This document shows, piece by piece, positions 43,195-52,334 of a DNA stretch of 64,000 nucleotides (the first letter of the stretch is position 1; every line of letters starts with the position of its first letter). This DNA comes from an uncultured Prevotella sp. (GTDB taxonomy: Bacteria > Bacteroidota > Bacteroidia > Bacteroidales > Bacteroidaceae). The stretch spans positions 1-64,000 of the forward strand of contig CAMHAM010000002.1 in NCBI GenBank assembly GCA_946183415.1, written 5' to 3'. Under the pieces are notes generated by a model that was given only the letters and a program-made list of their open reading frames with translations, was not told where the DNA came from and did no database searches. Both the position numbers and the translations under genes were made by a program.

Positions 43195-45348
43195 TTACTT
43201 TTTTAAATTGTCCTCAAAGTACTGCGTGATGCGCTCATGGAGATGAACACTCGCATGACCACGCATATTGTGGGGCTCGCCAGGATAGGCGAAGAAATCG
43301 GGCTGTGTGCCAGCCTTGATACAAGCATCGAGGAACGACAGACAGTGCTGAGGCACCACTGTGTCATCGTTATAGCCTGTGATAATCTGCAACTTACCCT
43401 TCAGATTCTTAGCCTTCGGGATGAGGCTGCACTTGGCAAAGCCCTCGGGGTTGCTGTCGGGCGTGCCCATATAGCGCTCGCCATACATCACCTCATACCA
43501 TTTCCAGTCGATGACGGGGCCACCTGCTACGCCAACTTTGAAGACATCAGGATAATTCGTCATCAGCGAGATGGTCATAAAGCCTCCGAAGCTCCAGCCG
43601 TGAACGCCCAGACGATCCATATCGACATAGGGTAGGGTGCGCAGATACTCCACACCCTTCATCTGGTCCTGCATCTCAATCTGTCCCAGCTGGTGGAAGG
43701 TGGCCTGCTCGAAGGCGATACCACGATTCTCAGAACCGCGATTGTCGAGGATGAAGACGATATAGCCTTTCTGTGCCATATAGGTCTCCCACGAACGGCT
43801 GGCCCAGTGCCACGAAGCGTCGACATTGTGCGCATGAGGCCCTCCATAGACGTAGATCACTGTGGGATATTTCTTCGTAGCGTCGAAGTCGGATGGCTTT
43901 ACCATTCTGAAATAGAGGTCTGTGACACCATCAGCAGCCTTGATGCTACCCATCTCGAAGATGGGCTGCTGATAACCTTTCCAGGGATCCTCAGCCTTGT
44001 GCAGCTGATAGCCCTTACCGTTAGATGTCTGTCGCACGTTGATGCTCATAGGAATCTCGGGTGCCTGGTATTTCTGATAGACCTGTTCGCCAGAAGCTGA
44101 GAGCACAGCTGTGCGTGTAACCCCGATACCATCGTCGAGCAGCGTGCGCTTGCCCGTCTTGATATTCACGGCGTAAAGATTCTTCTGCAGCAGGTTCTTC
44201 TCGTTAGAGAGGATGATGACACTCTTCGATTTCTCATTGAAGCCCAGAAGCTCCATCACCACCCAGGGACCAGAGGTGAGCTGCTTCAGCAGTTGTCCCT
44301 CCTTATTATATAAGTATAAGTGGTTGAAGCCGTCTTTCTGACTCTGCAGGATGAACTTCGAATCGTCCCAAGGCAGGAACACGATGGGATTTAAAGGCTC
44401 CACATATTTGTCGGAAGTCTCACGAAGCAGTTCTGTCATCTTCTCGCCTGTCTCAGCACTGTAGGATACGAGGCGACAGTCGTTCTGCGCACGGTTCAAC
44501 TCCAGCATATAAACCGTCTTGGCATCTGGACTCCAGGCGATATTGGTGAAATAGCGGTCGGTAGGGTCTCCAGCCTGCAGATAGACGGTCTTCTGCGTCT
44601 TCAGATCGAAGATGCCCACAGTCACCTTGTGGCTCGTCATGCCAGCCATCGGATATTTGTCAGGCTCGTAGGTGGCCTCACGTGGGAATATGTCTACCTG
44701 CGGATAGTCAGTCACCATGCTCTGGTCCATGCGGTAGAAGGCAAGCTTCTGTCCATCAGGACTCCAGAAGGTACCTTTGTTGATGCCAAACTCATTGCGG
44801 TGGACAGTCTGTCCATAGACGATCTCTCGTGATCCGTCGTTGGAGAGCTGATACTCATGGTCATCGGCATCCCTCACGAAGAGCTGCCAGTCCTTCGTAT
44901 AAGCGATGGCACGAGAGGCTTTGTTCCAGTCATGATTGTCTGTGCCTTGGATGTGCTGCACCATCGAGGTCTGCTTCTGCTTGAAGTCGTAGAGAATCTG
45001 GATGGTGTCGTTACTCAGCAGCACGAGCGACTTGTCGGCATAGGGGTAACTTGCCATATAGGCGCTGTGCATCGAAGAGGGCTCAGCCTTCAGGGTGGCG
45101 TTTACCTCGTCGAGGGTAAACAGGGTCGTCCTGCTCTTGTCCTTGGCGATGGTGCCTCCTTCTTCAGCGTCCTGATACATCAGCTGATCGCCCCACCACG
45201 TGATATAGATGTTCTTCGGCAGCATGCGCCGATAGTTGGTACCACCGTAGTTGAGGTCTTCGAGGGTGAAAAGCTTGTCTTGTGCAATCATCGACATAGA
45301 AACGGTCAAAAGGGCTGTCAGCCCCATGAACTTAATCTTCGTCATCAT
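43195..45348 (-). CDS. S9 peptidase, DPP IV-like
   Basis: 717 residues: signal peptide (MMTKIKFMGLTALLTVSMSMIAQ), DPP IV beta-propeller (residues about 80-460), and C-terminal alpha/beta hydrolase. Catalytic Ser lies in GWSFGGFM, Asp in YNDDTVVP and His in PHNMRGHA. It removes Xaa-Pro or Xaa-Ala dipeptides from peptides in the periplasm. Start 45348 is chosen for the signal peptide and for AAGGAGG seven bases upstream; it lies inside the end of the RNA methyltransferase gene (17-bp overlap). Confidence 0.92.
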   Translation of the reverse strand: MMTKIKFMGLTALLTVSMSMIAQDKLFTLEDLNYGGTNYRRMLPKNIYITWWGDQLMYQDAEEGGTIAKDKSRTTLFTLDEVNATLKAEPSSMHSAYMASYPYADKSLVLLSNDTIQILYDFKQKQTSMVQHIQGTDNHDWNKASRAIAYTKDWQLFVRDADDHEYQLSNDGSREIVYGQTVHRNEFGINKGTFWSPDGQKLAFYRMDQSMVTDYPQVDIFPREATYEPDKYPMAGMTSHKVTVGIFDLKTQKTVYLQAGDPTDRYFTNIAWSPDAKTVYMLELNRAQNDCRLVSYSAETGEKMTELLRETSDKYVEPLNPIVFLPWDDSKFILQSQKDGFNHLYLYNKEGQLLKQLTSGPWVVMELLGFNEKSKSVIILSNEKNLLQKNLYAVNIKTGKRTLLDDGIGVTRTAVLSASGEQVYQKYQAPEIPMSINVRQTSNGKGYQLHKAEDPWKGYQQPIFEMGSIKAADGVTDLYFRMVKPSDFDATKKYPTVIYVYGGPHAHNVDASWHWASRSWETYMAQKGYIVFILDNRGSENRGIAFEQATFHQLGQIEMQDQMKGVEYLRTLPYVDMDRLGVHGWSFGGFMTISLMTNYPDVFKVGVAGGPVIDWKWYEVMYGERYMGTPDSNPEGFAKCSLIPKAKNLKGKLQIITGYNDDTVVPQHCLSFLDACIKAGTQPDFFAYPGEPHNMRGHASVHLHERITQYFEDNLKK

Positions 45349-46849
45349 CGAACCTCCTTTTCTTTCCAAAGTCCTTGCCTTTTCCGAAAGAACGGCTCTT
45401 GCCGCTGCGATCGAAGCGCTCGTGGCCACCCTTGTTGGGACTTTTATAGCCACCCTTGCGATCACGACGGTCATCGCGCTCACGGCGATCATTCCGATCC
45501 TCACGGTCTTCGCGACGCGCTCTGCGCTCATTACGCTTGTCACCGTTGAGATTGTGATGATGGAAGGTGAACGAACGGATGTCGGCCTCTTCGTTCTCTT
45601 CCTGCTCCTCCAGACGTTTCTTAAACTCGCGCTCTTTCTTGAAGCGGTGCTTCTCGGCCATCTGGCGCTTCTCTTCTTCAGTCTTTACGATACCACCTTC
45701 TGAGCGGAAGTCCTTCAGTTTACCATCAAACAACTGGTATTTACGGAATTCACACTCCAGTGAGCCATTGTAAAGCGGAATCTTGATGCTGGGTTTCAGG
45801 CCGATCTGGTCGAAGCATTCCTCGCGATAGCTGAGCACCCAGGCATCGTTGCCCTTGAACTGGTGCTTCAGGCGTTCGCCAATCATCTTATATGTTCCCA
45901 ATAAGTCGGGCGTAGAGATTCGCTCGCCATAGGGCGGGTTGGTGATGATAATACTCTTATTCTGTGGCTGTGTGAACTCTTTGAAGTCCTGCTGCTCTAC
46001 GCTGATGACATCAGAGAGTCCTGCAGCCTTCACATTCATGCGGGCTGTGTTGACAGCCTTCATGTCGATGTCGTAACCATAGATCTTGTGGGCAAACTCG
46101 CGCTCCTGACTCTCGTCATTGTAGATGTCATCGAACAAGTCGGCATCGAAATCAGGCCATTTCTCGAAGGCAAACTCCTTGCGGAAGAGTCCTGGTGCCA
46201 TGTTCTTGGCTATCAGGGCTGCTTCGATCAGCAGGGTACCGCTGCCACACATCGGATCGATGAAATCAGTATCGCCCTGCCAGCCTGAGAGCAGGATCAT
46301 ACCTGCAGCCAGTACCTCGTTGAGGGGAGCATCCACACTCTCCTGGCGATAGCCCCTGCGATGCAGTGATTCGCCACTGGAGTCGAGACTCAGTGTGCAG
46401 TGATCCTCTGCGATATGCATGTTCAGACGGATGTCGGGGTTGGCCACAGATATATTCGGACGCTTGCCTGTCTTCTCACGGAATTGGTCGACGATGGCAT
46501 CCTTGACCTTATACGAGACGAACTTAGAATGGCGGAACTCCTCAGAGAACACGACAGAGTCGACCGTGAAGGTCTTATCGTTGCCTAAATATTCTGTCCA
46601 GTCTATTTTCTTGATTTCCTCATACACGTCATCTGCGCTTTTCGCTTTGAAATGACGGATGGGCTTCAGGATTCTGATGGCAGTGTGCAATTGGAAGTTT
46701 GCACGATACATCATTTCTTTATCACCTGTAAACGATACCATTCGTCTACCGATCTTTACATCGTTAGCCCCCAGTTGGGTCAGCTCTTTCGCCAGTACAG
46801 GTTCCAGTCCCATAAACGTTTTGGCGATCAGTTCAAAATTTTGTTCCAT
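45332..46849 (-). CDS. THUMP-domain class I SAM-dependent RNA methyltransferase (RlmL-type)
   Basis: 505 residues. The N-terminal ferredoxin-like/THUMP part (ELIAKTFMGLEPVLAKEL, EFRHSKFVSYKVKDAI) precedes a Rossmann methyltransferase with FIDPMCGSGTLLIEAA and NPPYGERI, as in 23S rRNA m2G methyltransferases. The last 110 residues are an Arg/Asp/Gly-rich low-complexity tail (RREDREDRNDRRERDDRRD) that likely binds RNA. First gene of a five-gene minus-strand operon. Confidence 0.9.
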   Translation of the reverse strand: MEQNFELIAKTFMGLEPVLAKELTQLGANDVKIGRRMVSFTGDKEMMYRANFQLHTAIRILKPIRHFKAKSADDVYEEIKKIDWTEYLGNDKTFTVDSVVFSEEFRHSKFVSYKVKDAIVDQFREKTGKRPNISVANPDIRLNMHIAEDHCTLSLDSSGESLHRRGYRQESVDAPLNEVLAAGMILLSGWQGDTDFIDPMCGSGTLLIEAALIAKNMAPGLFRKEFAFEKWPDFDADLFDDIYNDESQEREFAHKIYGYDIDMKAVNTARMNVKAAGLSDVISVEQQDFKEFTQPQNKSIIITNPPYGERISTPDLLGTYKMIGERLKHQFKGNDAWVLSYREECFDQIGLKPSIKIPLYNGSLECEFRKYQLFDGKLKDFRSEGGIVKTEEEKRQMAEKHRFKKEREFKKRLEEQEENEEADIRSFTFHHHNLNGDKRNERRARREDREDRNDRRERDDRRDRKGGYKSPNKGGHERFDRSGKSRSFGKGKDFGKKRRFDDDED

Positions 46850-46869
46850 TGTATTGCAATTACAGGGTG

Positions 46870-46877
46870 CAAAGTTA
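46870..46877 (-). promoter_or_regulatory. -7 box of the RNA methyltransferase operon
   Basis: TAACTTTG on the minus strand, 20 bp before ATG 46849. Confidence 0.65.
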
Positions 46878-46960
46878 ATGTAAGTTGAGCGAAAAACGCA
46901 CTTTTTTTCTGTTAATCTAATAAAAATCTTCAGTTTTTGTGAAAAAACGTGCCGAAATTA

Positions 46961-46990
46961 TTGATTTTCCAAATAAAATTCTTACTTTTG
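46961..46990 (+). promoter_or_regulatory. promoter of the PAS kinase gene
   Basis: TTG at 46961-46963 and TACTTTTG at 46983-46990 with 19 bp between; ATG follows at 47008. Confidence 0.65.
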
Positions 46991-47007
46991 CGAAGAATTA
47001 AGAACCC

Positions 47008-48252
47008 ATGATCGGATTATTATTATATGCTTACTCGGATAACGAGCGCCTCATACCCATCTTGTGGGGTGTGAGTCTTCTGATAGCTGTCTTGCTCATT
47101 TATGGTATTTTCCGGCAGCGCAGGACAAGTGCAAAGCTCAACAAAGAGTTGCAGGAACTCGAGAAAACACGTCAGAACAATGTCGAATACGAATTCATCC
47201 TGAAGGCCATGAAGATTGCCGTCTGGAGGATGGATCCCAAGATGAGGCTGGCCACTTATGAATCCGACTATCGCGATGGAAAGGACAGCTTTACTTCTGC
47301 ACCAGATACCCCCATCGACGCGATGTGGGAATATCTCGATCCATCCGACGTGCAGCGTGTGCGGGTTGCGCTCGAGGATATTCTTGCTGGGCGCAGCGAC
47401 TCCTACCATCAGGTGTATCGCGTGAAATTGAACAACACCATGTATTGGGAGGAGAGTTACGCCACGATTTCTGCGCGCGATGACAATGGTAACCCAACGT
47501 CGGTCGTAGGAACCTCGTTGCGCATCGACGAACAGAAGAAGATGGAGGCCGATCTGATCAATGCCCGTAACAAGGCAGAGGAGAGCGATCGCCTGAAGAC
47601 GGCCTTCCTGGCTAATATGGGTCATGAGATCCGTACACCGTTGAATGCTATCGTGGGATTTGCCGACCTTCTGCCTGTGGTGGAGAGTGAGGAGGACCGT
47701 AACCAGCTGATTCAGGAGATTCAGAAAAACAACCACAAGCTGCTACAGATTATCGACGGTCTGGTGAGCATGTCGAAGATCGAGGCAGAAGCTAAGAATC
47801 TGGTGATGGCACAGATAGATATCGTGCCTATATTGAAGAGCATTGCCGACACGCATGCCCAGCTGGTCGATGGTACGACGCTCATCATTGCCACCCATTT
47901 CCCCCATACCGAATTGTATATGTATACAGATGTCGCCAAGCTTTCGGAAATCATAGACCATCTCATGCAGAATGCCGTCAAGTTCACGAAGAAAGGCACG
48001 ATCACGTTAGGCTTCGACCTTGTGCAGGGTGATCATGTGCGTATTTATGTGCGTGATACGGGTAAGGGTATCGCCAAGAATGACCAAGAGCGTATCTTCG
48101 AGCGTTTCGTCAAGATCGACGAATATATACCTGGTACGGGTCTCGGTCTGTCTGTGGCAAAGGCTCATGTACAGAGCCTGCGTGGTACGATGGGCGTAGA
48201 GTCTGAACTTGGTGAGGGTTCTACCTTCTGGATTAAACTGCCATTATCTTAA
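47008..48252 (+). CDS. orphan PAS-containing sensor histidine kinase
   Basis: 414 residues: one N-terminal membrane helix (about 15-35), a short coiled coil, a PAS domain (residues 60-175, ending VVGTSLRIDEQKK), HisKA with phosphoacceptor His in NMGHEIRTPLNAI, and HATPase_c (MQNAVKFTKKG, VRDTGKGI, GTGLGLSVA). No response regulator is encoded beside it. The sensed signal is unknown. Confidence 0.92.
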   Translation: MIGLLLYAYSDNERLIPILWGVSLLIAVLLIYGIFRQRRTSAKLNKELQELEKTRQNNVEYEFILKAMKIAVWRMDPKMRLATYESDYRDGKDSFTSAPDTPIDAMWEYLDPSDVQRVRVALEDILAGRSDSYHQVYRVKLNNTMYWEESYATISARDDNGNPTSVVGTSLRIDEQKKMEADLINARNKAEESDRLKTAFLANMGHEIRTPLNAIVGFADLLPVVESEEDRNQLIQEIQKNNHKLLQIIDGLVSMSKIEAEAKNLVMAQIDIVPILKSIADTHAQLVDGTTLIIATHFPHTELYMYTDVAKLSEIIDHLMQNAVKFTKKGTITLGFDLVQGDHVRIYVRDTGKGIAKNDQERIFERFVKIDEYIPGTGLGLSVAKAHVQSLRGTMGVESELGEGSTFWIKLPLS

Positions 48253-48322
48253 TCACGTTTTTTCCCCTCTTCTGCAACTTTTTCGTGTTTCCTTCCGTCA
48301 AATAGACAGAAGTGAAACAAAA

Positions 48323-49120
48323 ATGCTGAAAGAAATGAAAAAGAAATTATTCCCAATCGCAGGCTTATTGGCCTTGGCAATTGTTCTGATGTCTGTCACA
48401 TCGTGTGTGAAAACTTGTAATTCGTTGCCGTTGGACGAGGGAAATCTCGTGGCAGAGTCGCGCGCTCTGAGAGGTTTCGAGGAGATTGAAATTGTTGGTT
48501 CTCCAACAGTCTATTACACGCAAGCCGATAGTTTCTCCGTAGAGGTCACAGGCCCAGAGAACTATATTGAGTACATTCTGACCGAAGTGAATGGCAAGCG
48601 TCTCGTCATCCGTAATCGTGGTAAGATGGGTGTAGTTAATTTCCAGTTGAGTGGTTCCGACGAAATCTCTGTTCATGTCACCTCCCCAGATCTGATCAGC
48701 ATTAGCCTGAATGGTTCTGGCGACTTCATCAGCAAGCAGCGCATCGATACCGATAATATGGACATCAACCTGCGTGGTTCGGGCGACATCGACATTGCCG
48801 ACCTTATCTGTGATCGTTGCGACATCAACCTGACTGGCTCAGGCGATATCGATCTGAAGCGCCTGGAGGCTCAGCGAACTGCTGCTACACTGATCGGCTC
48901 AGGCGATATTGACCTGAAGCTCAACAATGTGCAGAACACCTTATTGTCAGTGAGAGGTTCAGGCGACATTTCTGCCGACTTAGCACAGGGCTGTAAGAAA
49001 GTGGAATGTGAACTGCGAGGCTCAGGCGATATCAGTCTGAAAGGAAATGTAGAACACTTTAGTCAACAAAAAAGCGGTTCAGGCGATATAGACTATCATA
49101 AATTGACTATAGAAAAATAA
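48323..49120 (+). CDS. GIN-domain (DUF2807) lipoprotein
   Basis: 265 residues beginning with a lipoprotein signal (ALAIVLMSVTSC), start 48323 or 48335. The mature part is a head GIN domain, a right-handed beta helix, with seven GSGD(I/F) turns about 20 residues apart. The DNA repeats as well: GGTTCNGGCGA-type cores at 48713, 48776, 48836, 48896, 48956, 49019 and 49076. The function of the family is unknown; it is probably a surface- or periplasm-facing adhesive or scaffold. Confidence 0.85.
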   Translation: MLKEMKKKLFPIAGLLALAIVLMSVTSCVKTCNSLPLDEGNLVAESRALRGFEEIEIVGSPTVYYTQADSFSVEVTGPENYIEYILTEVNGKRLVIRNRGKMGVVNFQLSGSDEISVHVTSPDLISISLNGSGDFISKQRIDTDNMDINLRGSGDIDIADLICDRCDINLTGSGDIDLKRLEAQRTAATLIGSGDIDLKLNNVQNTLLSVRGSGDISADLAQGCKKVECELRGSGDISLKGNVEHFSQQKSGSGDIDYHKLTIEK

Positions 49121-49159
49121 ATATTTCTAAAAAGTTTTCAGAGTCTGCCAAATAATGTC

Positions 49160-49167
49160 TACCTTTG
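49160..49167 (+). promoter_or_regulatory. -7 box of the headgroup cluster
   Basis: TACCTTTG ends eight bases before ATG 49176, so the transcript has almost no leader. It also rules out the longer frame beginning at 49155. Confidence 0.65.
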
Positions 49168-49175
49168 CAGCCGTT

Positions 49176-49886
49176 ATGAAATATGCAGTCATAGCGGCGG
49201 GCGAAGGAAGCAGGCTCGCTCAGGAAGGAATCACAAGTCCGAAACCGCTCGTAGAGGTTGCTGGTGAACGATTGATAGACAGGTTACTGAGGGTCTTTAT
49301 GGCCAATGGGGCCTCTGAGGTTGTAGCCATCTGCAATGAGCAGATGACCGACGTACAAGCCCGTCTGCAACAGATACAAGACGATGGCCAGGTGCCGCTG
49401 AAGTTCATCGTCAAGTCAACACCCAGTTCCATGCATAGTATGTGGGAACTCAGTCGTTGGCTTGGCGATGAGCCTTTTGTGCTCACAACGGTCGATACCA
49501 TCTTCCGTGAACCCGAGTTCGAGACCTATATCAAGACCTTCCACTCGTTGGTTGCTCGTGGTGAGGCCGATGGACTGATGGGTGTTACCGACTATATCGA
49601 TGATGAGAAGCCGCTCTATGTGTCTACCGACGAGGCACTTCGCATCACGGGATTCCTTGATAGCTGCGATGCACCAAAGTATATTAGTGGCGGCATCTAT
49701 GGTCTGACGCCAGCCTCCATTGATACGCTTCGCCGCTGTATCGAGCGTGGTGAGAGTCGTATGCGTAACTTCCAGCGTGCCCTCGTGCGCGACGGTCTGC
49801 GCCTCCAGGCGTTCCCCTTCTCGAAGGTACTCGATATCGATCATGCCTCTGACATAGCGAAAGCTGAGCGTTTTTTGAAAGATTGA
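49176..49886 (+). CDS. sugar/alcohol-phosphate nucleotidyltransferase
   Basis: 236 residues of the NTP_transferase fold: MKYAVIAAGEGSRLAQEG with the GEGSR loop, SPKPLVEVAGERLIDR, and LTTVDTIFRE as the metal-binding strand. Related enzymes make CDP- or NDP-activated sugars, inositol or choline. Because a CDP-alcohol phosphotransferase is two genes downstream, CTP:alcohol-phosphate cytidylyltransferase activity is a reasonable inference. 4 bp to the next gene. Confidence 0.82.
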   Translation: MKYAVIAAGEGSRLAQEGITSPKPLVEVAGERLIDRLLRVFMANGASEVVAICNEQMTDVQARLQQIQDDGQVPLKFIVKSTPSSMHSMWELSRWLGDEPFVLTTVDTIFREPEFETYIKTFHSLVARGEADGLMGVTDYIDDEKPLYVSTDEALRITGFLDSCDAPKYISGGIYGLTPASIDTLRRCIERGESRMRNFQRALVRDGLRLQAFPFSKVLDIDHASDIAKAERFLKD

Positions 49887-49890
49887 AGAG

Positions 49891-50682
49891 ATGAAAGTGC
49901 TGATGATACAACGGGCTCCACAGTTCTCCCCTCATTCAGTGGAGAAGGATAGGGCTATCTTAGAGGCCGTAGGCACCCGCTTGAGTGCTCTGGGTCATCA
50001 AGTGTCTATCGTCAGCGAAGACAGTTTGGCAGAGATTCCTTCTTGCGATGTCATCTTCACGATGGGCCGCTTGCCTGAGACACTTGAGGCACTGAATGCA
50101 GTGGCCACCCATGGCGTCTGCCGCGTCATCAATTCGCCTCAGGGCGTTGCCTCTTGTGCCCGTTGTCGTTTGGAGTCTATCATGGCTCAAGTAGGGACAC
50201 CAGTTCCTCCGAAGGAAGGGCTCGATGGCTATTGGCTGAAGCGAGGCGATGCTGCTGCACAGTCGGAGGACGATGTGCAGTTTGCGCCTGATAAGACCTC
50301 GCTCGAAGCAAAGATTCGTCAGATGACGCAGCGTGGTATTACTCAATACACTGTCAGTGCGCATGTTGTGGGCGACCTTGTGAAGTTCTATGGCGTCAGT
50401 GGCACAGGCTTCTTCCGCTATTATTATCCTACGGACGATGGCGATACGAAGTTCAGCGATGAGAAGCGTAATGGCTCAGCCTGTCATTATCCCTTCGAGC
50501 TGTCTGCTGTGCAGACTGAATCCGAGCGACTGGCAGAGGCTGTAGGCATTAAGGTCTATGGCGGTGACTGCATTGTGAGGAGCGATGGCAGCTTCTGCTT
50601 GATTGATTTCAACGACTGGCCCAGTTTCTCTCGTTGTCGTGAGGAAGCAGCTGAGGCCATAGCCTCATTAGTAGAATTGTGA
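49891..50682 (+). CDS. ATP-grasp-like protein of unknown substrate
   Basis: 263 residues. The order KVLMIQRAPQ (first domain), INSPQGVASCARCRL, YWLKRGDA (Lys of the ATP site), FYGVSGTGFFRYYY and CLIDFNDWPSF (metal-binding DxND) follows ATP-grasp ligases, shortened. The role in the cluster is open: it could ligate an amino acid or amine to a lipid headgroup. Confidence 0.6.
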   Translation: MKVLMIQRAPQFSPHSVEKDRAILEAVGTRLSALGHQVSIVSEDSLAEIPSCDVIFTMGRLPETLEALNAVATHGVCRVINSPQGVASCARCRLESIMAQVGTPVPPKEGLDGYWLKRGDAAAQSEDDVQFAPDKTSLEAKIRQMTQRGITQYTVSAHVVGDLVKFYGVSGTGFFRYYYPTDDGDTKFSDEKRNGSACHYPFELSAVQTESERLAEAVGIKVYGGDCIVRSDGSFCLIDFNDWPSFSRCREEAAEAIASLVEL

Positions 50683-50708
50683 AATAGTAAAAATAGTCAA
50701 ATTAGAAT

Positions 50709-51638
50709 ATGGCAACATTTAAAGAATTACTCAAGTTATCATTTAAGTCTGAGGACACAGAGGAGTGGCTCGATGTACACTTTACACGTCCTATCGGACT
50801 GGCATTTGCTTTGTTGTGGAATAAGCTCGACATTCACCCGAATGTCATCACTATTGTATCTATCTTTCTTGGTGCTGGAGCAGGTTGGATGTTCCATTAC
50901 TCCGATCTTTGGTCAAACGTTTGTGGCGTTGTGCTGCTGATGCTGGCCAACTTCTGCGACTCTACTGATGGTCAGATGGCGCGTATCACGGGCAAGAAGA
51001 CACTTATCGGGCGTATGCTCGACGGCTTTGCAGGCGATGTGTGGTTCTTCTGCATCTATCTCGCTATCGTCTACCGTCTGTGGACTCAGAACATCCCCGG
51101 TACTGATATCCAGTGGGGCTTCTGGGCGTTTGTCTTCTGTGCCTTCGCTGGTTTCATCATCCACTCGCCTCAAAGCACACTGGCCGATTATTACCGTCAG
51201 ATTCACCTCTTCTTCCTTCTGGGTAAGGATGGTAGCGAACTCGACAACTACAAGCAGCAGCGTGCCATCTATGAGGGACTGCCCAAGAACGATCTTCTCG
51301 GGCGCACGTTCTATTATAATTATGCCAACTACTGCAAGAATCAGGAGAAGCAGACCCCCAATTTCCAGAAGTTCTTCGCACGCTGGAAGGAAGTGTCGGC
51401 TCAGCCCTCTGATCATCTTGAGGATATCCGCCAGAAGTTGCTTGCAGGTAGTCGCCCATTGATGAAGTACACCAATCTGCTGACGTTCAACGCCCGTGCT
51501 ATTACGATCTACATAGCTTGTCTGTGCGACATACCCTGGCTTTATCCCTTGTTCGACCTCACCGTCTTCCAGGCTATGTATATGTATATGCGCCATACTC
51601 ATGAGCGTCTCTGTGCTGACCTTAACAAGCAGCTGTAG
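50709..51638 (+). CDS. CDP-alcohol phosphatidyltransferase family enzyme
   Basis: 309 residues with six helices. The family motif runs from Asp84 to Asp110: DSTDGQMAR, then G101, then LDGFAGD, matching DxxDGxxAR...GxxLDxxxxD. The enzyme transfers a phospho-alcohol from a CDP-activated donor to an alcohol acceptor in the membrane. The insertion at residues 175-235 (GSELDNYKQQRAIY...) is longer than in PgsA. It directly abuts the HAD gene (TAG then ATG). Confidence 0.88.
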   Translation: MATFKELLKLSFKSEDTEEWLDVHFTRPIGLAFALLWNKLDIHPNVITIVSIFLGAGAGWMFHYSDLWSNVCGVVLLMLANFCDSTDGQMARITGKKTLIGRMLDGFAGDVWFFCIYLAIVYRLWTQNIPGTDIQWGFWAFVFCAFAGFIIHSPQSTLADYYRQIHLFFLLGKDGSELDNYKQQRAIYEGLPKNDLLGRTFYYNYANYCKNQEKQTPNFQKFFARWKEVSAQPSDHLEDIRQKLLAGSRPLMKYTNLLTFNARAITIYIACLCDIPWLYPLFDLTVFQAMYMYMRHTHERLCADLNKQL

Positions 51639-52334
51639 ATGATCAAGGGGTATATCTTCGACTACGGTGGTACACTCGACACGGGTGGCAATCATTGGGG
51701 AAAGGTTATCTGGCATGCCTACGAGCGTGTAGGTGTGTCTGTCAGCGAAGCGCTATTCCGCGACGCCTATGTTCATGGTGAGCGCACCCTGGGGCGTAAT
51801 CCCATCATCCAGCCCGATTTCACCTTCCGTCAGACGCTGGCACAGAAGCTTCGGCTACAGCTCGATTTTATCGAGGCTTCTTGTCCGGAGGTGTCGTGGG
51901 CGAAGCATGGTGAGAAGCTTCTCAATGACCTTTATGCCCGAACGTGCGAAGAGACATCCCAGAGCCGCAGTGTGCTGCTCCAGCTGCGTGAGCACTTCCC
52001 CATGGTGCTCGTCAGCAATTTCTATGGTAACATCGCTACCGTGCTTCGTGAGTTCTCGCTCGACGGCATATTCCAACACATCGTCGAGTCGGCAGTGGTG
52101 GGTGTCCGTAAACCCGATCCCCGCATCTTCACCCTCGGTGTCGAGGCATTAGGACTCGACCCTTCAGAGGTTGTCGTTGTGGGCGACAGTATCGATAAGG
52201 ATATCATCCCGGCTCGTCAGGCAGGTTGCCACACCGTGTGGTTCAAGGGTGAAGGATGGACTGACGCCCCCGTTGATGAATCGCAAGCTGAACGGGTTAT
52301 CAACTCGCTCTCCGAGCTTGTTGAAGAAAGGTAA
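51639..52334 (+). CDS. HAD-family phosphatase
   Basis: 231 residues. The nucleophile Asp8 is in IFDYGGTLDTGG; the usual second Asp (DxD) is Gly, a variant seen in some HAD subgroups. LVSNFYGN (motif II), RKPDPRIF (motif III Lys) and VVVGDSIDKDI (motif IV) follow. As last of the cluster it may dephosphorylate the phospholipid headgroup product. Its stop codon lies in the left arm of an inverted repeat. Confidence 0.87.
   Translation: MIKGYIFDYGGTLDTGGNHWGKVIWHAYERVGVSVSEALFRDAYVHGERTLGRNPIIQPDFTFRQTLAQKLRLQLDFIEASCPEVSWAKHGEKLLNDLYARTCEETSQSRSVLLQLREHFPMVLVSNFYGNIATVLREFSLDGIFQHIVESAVVGVRKPDPRIFTLGVEALGLDPSEVVVVGDSIDKDIIPARQAGCHTVWFKGEGWTDAPVDESQAERVINSLSELVEER

Noticed and set aside
45349..45543. 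65-residue N-terminal extension of the S9 peptidase
   Set aside because: It is out-of-frame reading of the charged tail of the RNA methyltransferase; the signal peptide begins at 45348 with a good ribosome site.
49155..49175. start of the nucleotidyltransferase at 49155
   Set aside because: Those codons lie within the -7 box TACCTTTG and precede the domain start MKYAVIAAG.
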